This document shows positions 58,998-64,000 of a DNA stretch of 64,000 bases, one piece after another. Source of the DNA: an uncultured Chthonomonas sp. (GTDB taxonomy: Bacteria; Armatimonadota; Chthonomonadetes; Chthonomonadales; CAJBBX01). The notes beneath the pieces were generated by a model. The model worked only from the letters and a program-made list of their open reading frames with translations. It made no database searches and was not told the DNA's origin. Every line of letters begins with the position of its first letter. Position 1 is the stretch's first letter. Both the position numbers and the translations under genes were made by a program. Location of the stretch: positions 1 to 64,000 of the forward strand of contig CAISJD010000196.1 in assembly GCA_903885605.1 (NCBI GenBank). Reading direction: 5' to 3'.

Positions 58998-61900
58998 ATG
59001 TACAGACCGCTGCTTTCCCTGGCGCTCTGCGCCGCGCTGACCGCGCCGCCGACGCCCGGCCGGGCGCAGGGCGTCCAGCCGCCCGCCGGCATGCTGCGCT
59101 ACCCGGCGATCAGCGCCAGGCAGATCGCCTTCGTCTACGCGAACCAGCTCTGGCTGGCCCCGCGCGAGGGCGGCACGGCGTCGCCGCTGGCCGCTCCGCC
59201 GGGGAGCGCCGGGTCTCCGCGCTTCTCGCCCGACGGCAAGACCGTGGCCTTCACGGCCAGCTACGACGGCAACCGCGATATCTACACCTTGCCTATCGAG
59301 GGCGGCGTCCCCTTCCGCGTGACGCACCATCCCTCCGGTGAGACGCTCAGCGGCTGGACGCCCGACGGCCGAATCATCTTCTCGGCCGGCGGCTACGAGG
59401 GCGCCCAGCGGATGCCCGGCATCTTTACCGTGGCGGCCCGTGGCGGGCTGCCGGCGGCAGAGCCGGTGCCCTACGGAATGCATGGCGCGCTGAGCGCCGA
59501 CGGGCGTTGGCTGGCCTACATCCCCTACGGCACCGACTTCGCCACCTGGAAGCGGTACCGCGGCGGCATGTCGTCCGATATCTGGCTCTTCGACCTGAAA
59601 GAGAAGAAGTCGAAGCGGATGACGGACTGGGACGGCACCGACAGCCTGCCCATGTGGCAGGGCGACACGGTCTACTACCTCTCCGATAGCGGGCCGGAGC
59701 ACAAGCTCAACATCTGGGCCTACGATACCAAGGCGGGTAAGCGCCGGCAGGTGACCAGGTTCAAGGAAGCCGACGCGCGCTGGCCCTCCATCGGTCCCGG
59801 CGCGGCCGGAAAGGGTGAGGTCATCTTCCAACTGGGCGCCGAGCTACGCGTGCTGGACCTGGCCACAGAGCAGACCCGTGCCGTGGCGGTCACGATCCCC
59901 GGCGCCAAGCCCACGCTCCGGCCCAGGCCCGTCGACATGGCCCGCAACATCGCCTCCTTCGGGATCTCGTCCACCGGCAAGCGCGCGCTGGTCGAGGCCC
60001 GCGGCGATATCTGGTCGGTCCCGGCCAAGGAGGGATCGGCCCGCAACCTGACGCGAACCAGCGGCGTGGCCGAGCGCGAGCCCTCCTGGAGCCCCGACGG
60101 CAAGTGGATCGCCTACTTCGGCGACGCCACAGGCGAGTACGAGCTCTACGTGATGGCGGCTGACGGCAAGAGCCCGGCGCGGCAGGTGACGAAGGACGGC
60201 TCCTGCTACCGCTGGTCGCCCACCTGGTCGCCGGACTCCAAGAAGGTCAGCTTCACAGACAAGACGGGAGCCCTTATCGTCACCGTGGTGGAGACCGGCG
60301 CCACCAAGCTCATCCACAAGGACGCGCAGGCCAACCGCCTGGAGGCCTCATGGTCGCCCGATAGCCGGTACCTGACCTATGCCTCCACGCCGAAGGGGCA
60401 AACCTTCGCCCGCATCTACATCGCCGACGCCGACAGCGGTGAGGCCAAGCAGGTGACCAGCGGCGTCTTCCCTGACGGGCAGCCGGTCTTCGACCGAAAG
60501 GGCGACTGGCTCTACTTCACCAGCTCCCGTAGCTTCTCGCCGACCTATGAGGACCTGGGTACCACCTGGATCTACAACAACACCGAGGTCCTGCTGGCCG
60601 CGCCGCTTCGGGCCGACATGGCCTCGCCCTACCTGCCCCAGAGCGACGAAGAGGGCGGGGCCGACGAGAAGAAGCCTGACGCCGCAGCCAAGCCTGCCGC
60701 GCCCGTAGCGCCTGCAGCGCCTGCAGCGCCTGCCGCCATAGCTGATCCTGTCAGCGGGACGTGGGAGGGTAGCGCCACCGGTACGGCCGCACCCGGCGGC
60801 GCCGTCTCCTTTACGGCCACCCTCACCCTGGCGGGCAACGCCGTGAGCGGCAGCCTCAGCACGGCCATGGGCAGCGGCTCCGTGAGCGGGACTTTTGACG
60901 CCGCCACGGGCGCCGTAAAGCTCACCGTAACGCTGCCGGACGGCACGGCAATCGCCATGGACCTCAAGCTCCAGGGCCAGACGCTCACGGGAACCGGCGC
61001 CGGCATGGGCAGCACCTTCGCCATCAATGCCACGCGCAAGGCGGCCGCAGCTCCGACGGCTCCGGCCGCGGGCCCGGCCCCGGTGGCGCAGGCTCCCGCA
61101 GCAGCCGCTCCGGCCGTGGCCAAGCCGACGAAGATTGACTTCGACGGCCTCGAGGCCCGCGTCATCCAGCTTGCACCGAGGGCCGGCCGCTTCGGTCGCC
61201 TGGCTGTGAACGACCGCAACCAGCTCATCTACGCCCGTCTGGCTACCCAGGGCGCCTCCGACCCGCCGTCCATCAAGCTCTTCGACATCAGCGACGAGAA
61301 GCGCGAGGAGAAGAGCGTGGCGGCCGGGGCAGGCTCCTTCGATATCTCGGGCGACGGCAAGAAGATTCTGATCGTGCGTGGCCCGACGGCGACCATCCAG
61401 GACGCCTCGCCGGGCGCCACCGGCGAGGCCGTACCGACCGACGGCCTCACCGCATCGGTCGATCCCAGGGCCGAGTGGAAGCAGCTGCTCCGCGACGCCT
61501 GGCGGATCGAGAGGGACTTCTTCTACGACCCCAACATGCACGGCATGGACTGGAAGGCCGTCTACGGCCGTTACGCGGCCATGCTGGAGTTCGCCGCCAA
61601 CCGCGAGGACGTGGGCTTCATCATCGGCGAGATGATCGCCGAGCTGAACGTGGGCCACACCTACTACATGGGCGGCGACGTGTCGGCCGCGCCGGCCATC
61701 AGCGTGGGGATGCTCGGCTGTGACTTCGCGCTGGAGAACGGCGCCTACAGGATCAGCCGCATCTACCGCGGAGCAGCATGGGACACCGACACCGCCGGCC
61801 CGCTCACACAGCCCGGCTGCAAGGTGAAGGAGGGCGACTACCTCCTGGCCGTCAACGGCGTGGCGGTAGACGCGGCCCAGGACCCGTGGACGCCCTTCGC

Positions 61901-62690
61901 CGGCCTCGCCGGCAAGACCGTGGTGCTGACCGTCAGCGCTCAGCCGAAGGCCGATAAGGACGCCCGCGACGTGCCCGTCAGGCTGGACGGCTCCGACGGC
62001 AACCTGCGCTACCGCTGGTGGATCGAGCAGAACCGGGCCATGGTCGAGAAGAAAAGCGGCGGCCGCGTGGGCTACATCTATGTGCCCAACACCGGCGCCG
62101 ACGGCCAGACCGACCTGATGCGCCAGTTCGTCGGGCAGACCAGGAAAGAGGCCCTCATCATCGACGAGCGCTGGAACGGCGGCGGGCAGATCCCCCACCG
62201 CTTCGTCGAGTTGCTCAACCGGCCCGCGACCAACCATTGGGCGGTGCGCGACGGCGACGACTGGGTCTGGCCACCGGACGGCCATCAGGGACCCAAGTGC
62301 ATGCTCATCAATGGGCTGGCGGGCTCGGGCGGCGACGCCTTCCCCTGGTACTTCAAGCAGGCTGGGCTGGGCAAGCTCATCGGCCGGCGCACCTGGGGCG
62401 GGCTGGTGGGCATCTCCGGCACGCCTCCGCTCATCGACGGGGCCAACGTGACCGCACCCTCGTTCGCCTTCTATGAGAAGGACAGCACATGGGGCATCGA
62501 GGGCTACGGTGTGGAGCCCGACATCGAGGTGATGGACGATCCGGCCCTCATGCAGAACGGGGCCGACCCGCAGCTCGACGCGGCCATCAACCAGATGCTC
62601 GACGAGCTCAAGAAGCGCCCCTACGTTAAGCCCCAGAGGCCGGCCTACCCCGACCGCCGGGGCATGGAGATACCGGCAAAGGACCGGTAA
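58998..62690 (+). CDS. secreted tricorn-type S41 protease with inserted domain
   Basis: 1230 residues with GAGGAGG before the ATG and a signal peptide (LLSLALCAALTAPPTPGRAQ). Beta-propeller SPDG repeats (SPRFSPDGKTVAF, EPSWSPDGKWIAY, SPTWSPDSKKVSF, EASWSPDSRYLTY) fill the first 550 residues. An Ala/Pro linker and a beta-rich domain of about 110 residues (about 585-680: VSGTWEGSATGTAAPG) are inserted before the C1 domain. A PDZ and an S41 catalytic domain follow (DERWNGGGQIP, then GLAGSGGDAFPWYF with Ser near 1109, and IEGYGVEPDIEV). Tricorn proteases trim peptides in the periplasm. The inserted domain is unusual. Confidence 0.9.
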   Translation: MYRPLLSLALCAALTAPPTPGRAQGVQPPAGMLRYPAISARQIAFVYANQLWLAPREGGTASPLAAPPGSAGSPRFSPDGKTVAFTASYDGNRDIYTLPIEGGVPFRVTHHPSGETLSGWTPDGRIIFSAGGYEGAQRMPGIFTVAARGGLPAAEPVPYGMHGALSADGRWLAYIPYGTDFATWKRYRGGMSSDIWLFDLKEKKSKRMTDWDGTDSLPMWQGDTVYYLSDSGPEHKLNIWAYDTKAGKRRQVTRFKEADARWPSIGPGAAGKGEVIFQLGAELRVLDLATEQTRAVAVTIPGAKPTLRPRPVDMARNIASFGISSTGKRALVEARGDIWSVPAKEGSARNLTRTSGVAEREPSWSPDGKWIAYFGDATGEYELYVMAADGKSPARQVTKDGSCYRWSPTWSPDSKKVSFTDKTGALIVTVVETGATKLIHKDAQANRLEASWSPDSRYLTYASTPKGQTFARIYIADADSGEAKQVTSGVFPDGQPVFDRKGDWLYFTSSRSFSPTYEDLGTTWIYNNTEVLLAAPLRADMASPYLPQSDEEGGADEKKPDAAAKPAAPVAPAAPAAPAAIADPVSGTWEGSATGTAAPGGAVSFTATLTLAGNAVSGSLSTAMGSGSVSGTFDAATGAVKLTVTLPDGTAIAMDLKLQGQTLTGTGAGMGSTFAINATRKAAAAPTAPAAGPAPVAQAPAAAAPAVAKPTKIDFDGLEARVIQLAPRAGRFGRLAVNDRNQLIYARLATQGASDPPSIKLFDISDEKREEKSVAAGAGSFDISGDGKKILIVRGPTATIQDASPGATGEAVPTDGLTASVDPRAEWKQLLRDAWRIERDFFYDPNMHGMDWKAVYGRYAAMLEFAANREDVGFIIGEMIAELNVGHTYYMGGDVSAAPAISVGMLGCDFALENGAYRISRIYRGAAWDTDTAGPLTQPGCKVKEGDYLLAVNGVAVDAAQDPWTPFAGLAGKTVVLTVSAQPKADKDARDVPVRLDGSDGNLRYRWWIEQNRAMVEKKSGGRVGYIYVPNTGADGQTDLMRQFVGQTRKEALIIDERWNGGGQIPHRFVELLNRPATNHWAVRDGDDWVWPPDGHQGPKCMLINGLAGSGGDAFPWYFKQAGLGKLIGRRTWGGLVGISGTPPLIDGANVTAPSFAFYEKDSTWGIEGYGVEPDIEVMDDPALMQNGADPQLDAAINQMLDELKKRPYVKPQRPAYPDRRGMEIPAKDR

Positions 62691-62752
62691 GCCGCGGACA
62701 CACCGGGCGGCCGACGGTCTCCCTTTCGGCCAGTAAGGGCCCAGCCCGCCCT

Positions 62753-62789
62753 TGCCGTCATCCTGACGCGCAGCGGAAGGATGACGGCA
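62753..62789 (+). terminator. REP-like palindrome after the S41 gene
   Basis: TGCCGTCATCCT (62753-62764) and AGGATGACGGCA (62778-62789) form a 12-bp perfect stem around GACGCGCAGCGGA. It matches the widespread intergenic GTCATCCTGAGCGNAGCGAAGGAT-type palindrome seen in many bacterial genomes. It lies about 63 bp after the stop codon and may act as terminator or as a mobile repeat. Confidence 0.65.
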
Positions 62790-62794
62790 TGGGC

Positions 62795-62824
62795 GGTCCG
62801 TGCAGTTCCGTGTCGGTCCGTGCC
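62795..62824. repeat. three-copy 10-bp tandem repeat
   Basis: GGTCCGTGCA, GTTCCGTGTC and GGTCCGTGCC stand in a row immediately after the palindrome. The same GGTCCGTGNN unit forms the array at 15034-15073, almost 48 kb away. Confidence 0.7.
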
Positions 62825-62928
62825 ATCTCGCCGACTTGCCGGTCTACCGATGGCACGCAAGCGGCAAGCCGGCGAGATGAGTGGGCGTGGGGGCGGGGTT
62901 GTACGGGTCGCAGCCGAGGGGCGACTGG

Positions 62929-64000
62929 TCAGTCCGGCACGTCATCGGCCGCCGGCCGCTTCATGGGCGGAAGCCGGAACCTGAGCGGGCCGAAGGGCAT
63001 CACGTCGCCGTCGGCTACCTCTACCTGCCCCTCGACCGTGAGGGTATCGCCCGCCGCCGGCAGCGACCATATGGCCGGATCCGTATCCGGCGCTGCCTGC
63101 TTGGGCTCGGGGTCGGGCTGGCTCTCACCATCGACGCTGTACCGGAGCGTAATGGTGCGCCGACCGCGCTTGTCGTTGCGCGGCTGCACGTGGACCTCGA
63201 TCATCACCGGCTCGCCGGCGCCGTCGGACCGCGTGGTGGCCCTTCCCCTTGCCAGCGGCGCGCCGTCGGGGGCGAATGCCTCGATGGTGGGTGACAGGAT
63301 CGGCGGCTCGAGGCCGGTCGGCTCGCTGCGGACGGCTCGTTCGGAGCCGACGGCCGCCTTGCCTGGGTGGCCCGCGGCCGCAGGCGCCGGGCCGGGCCTC
63401 GACGCGAAGGAGTGGGCCGCGGGGCGACGCCACATGAGCCACCGCGCGCGACCCCAGCGGTAGGCCTCGGGGCCGTACGCCACGGCGGCGGCCACCGGCG
63501 CCAGCCAGCAGCAGGCCACGACCAGACGGCGGCCCGCGGCGGCGGCACGAGACAGTCCGGTAGGACGGGCCACCACGTAGGCGCCCTGGTCGAGCCTCTG
63601 GCGCACCACGGCCTGCGGCGGCGCGTCGTTGCCGAAACTGTCCCCATACAGGTTGTACAGGTGCATCTGCACGCCGTGCTTGGCGCGCACCTTACCAAGG
63701 TCGTGCGGTTGCGGGAACTCGTCACGCCGCTGGGCGAGCCACTCGGCCACAGCCACGGTAACGAGGATGTGCCCGTGGTCGCCGGGCTCCATGGCGCGGC
63801 AGGCGTAGTTGATGCCGTCCCCGGACACGTCCGTCAGGCCGTTCAGGTCCTGCTCAGGCACGATCTCGCCGCAGTGGATGCCCATGCGAAGGCGGAGGCC
63901 CGGCACTCCCGCCAGCGCCTTGCCGATCTCGATGGCGCACCGGATGGCATCGGCGCCGCCGCCCAGGAAGACCAGCGCCATGCCGTCGCCCCTGGGCAGC
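62929..64000 (-). CDS. class III adenylate/guanylate cyclase-domain protein, 5' truncated
   Basis: About 357 residues are visible; the frame runs off the right edge, reading LPRGDGMALVFLGG at its start, which is the conserved GDG region of class III nucleotidyl cyclases. RMGIHCGEIVPEQ and VSGDGINYACRAMEPGDHGHILV are the core of the catalytic domain. A transmembrane helix (VVACCWLAPVAAAVAYG) near the middle separates it from a C-terminal region rich in Ser/Pro and charged residues ending in a beta-rich segment (MIEVHVQPRNDKRG). It is unusual that the membrane segment and possible outside domain follow the cyclase domain. The N-terminus lies beyond the window. Confidence 0.82.
   Translation of the reverse strand, partial: LPRGDGMALVFLGGGADAIRCAIEIGKALAGVPGLRLRMGIHCGEIVPEQDLNGLTDVSGDGINYACRAMEPGDHGHILVTVAVAEWLAQRRDEFPQPHDLGKVRAKHGVQMHLYNLYGDSFGNDAPPQAVVRQRLDQGAYVVARPTGLSRAAAAGRRLVVACCWLAPVAAAVAYGPEAYRWGRARWLMWRRPAAHSFASRPGPAPAAAGHPGKAAVGSERAVRSEPTGLEPPILSPTIEAFAPDGAPLARGRATTRSDGAGEPVMIEVHVQPRNDKRGRRTITLRYSVDGESQPDPEPKQAAPDTDPAIWSLPAAGDTLTVEGQVEVADGDVMPFGPLRFRLPPMKRPAADDVPD

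Overview
The window is a GC-rich stretch of bacterial chromosome (GC judged by eye, not computed). It most resembles Armatimonadota. The main evidence is the type II-like pilin at 54401-55288, whose N-terminus carries the [32 protein letters not shown] and MYAQDYDE signatures typical of that phylum. Many secreted glycoside hydrolases, Tat-exported oxidoreductase and sulfatase proteins, and planctomycete-style cytochrome/FGE fusions fit the same kind of organism. No tRNA, rRNA, CRISPR array, insertion sequence or prophage was recognised.

Left edge (1-6300): the 3' end of an archease gene is followed by rtcB, the usual RNA-ligase pair. The rtcB reading breaks off after about 145 codons into the C-terminal tail of a glycyl radical enzyme in another frame, so this is a deletion or an assembly chimera. 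Then come a convergent secreted glycosidase, a free-standing small RNA gene with promoter and U8 terminator (about 4195-4300), and an acylating aldehyde dehydrogenase/STAS pair.

6.3-20.3 kb: a 1714-residue secreted glycine-rich protein built from five tandem units of about 260 residues plus CARDB/Ig-like domains; a ROK protein; two secreted unknowns; a small BON-like protein; threonine dehydrogenase divergent from a GH42/GH35-like glycosidase; then radA-nadC.

20.3-33.8 kb: a 1306-residue NPCBM/HzsA-like/di-haem/FGE fusion; a four-helix-bundle protein with a zinc ribbon and a 9-bp minisatellite inside its coding sequence; a Tat-exported Gfo/Idh/MocA oxidoreductase with a DUF1080 partner; dapA-asd (lysine pathway); a GH9 glycosidase; a cold-shock gene with a roughly 150-nt leader; a secreted CBM-like protein; and a HIT hydrolase.

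33.9-50.2 kb: a solitary GmrSD-type (DUF262/DUF1524) defence gene; an orphan oligopeptide ABC ATPase; a GH84 glycosidase with a secreted partner; a TolB-like/CehA pair; an ECF sigma factor with an anti-sigma factor that carries an STN-like domain, followed by a secreted glycosidase; a putative structured RNA of about 270 nt (46462-46735); glmU-prs; and a secreted esterase.

50.5-64 kb: a GH2 glycosidase, the pilin with a tiny lipoprotein, a heparinase II/III-like lyase, a Tat-exported sulfatase whose CxPxR motif has lost its arginine, a tricorn-type S41 protease with an inserted domain, and a 5'-truncated class III nucleotidyl cyclase. Overall the segment mixes housekeeping genes with scattered polysaccharide-degradation genes (GH2, GH9, GH42-like, GH84, heparinase, sulfatase, esterase). 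Short 9-bp and 10-bp tandem repeats recur in several intergenic gaps.
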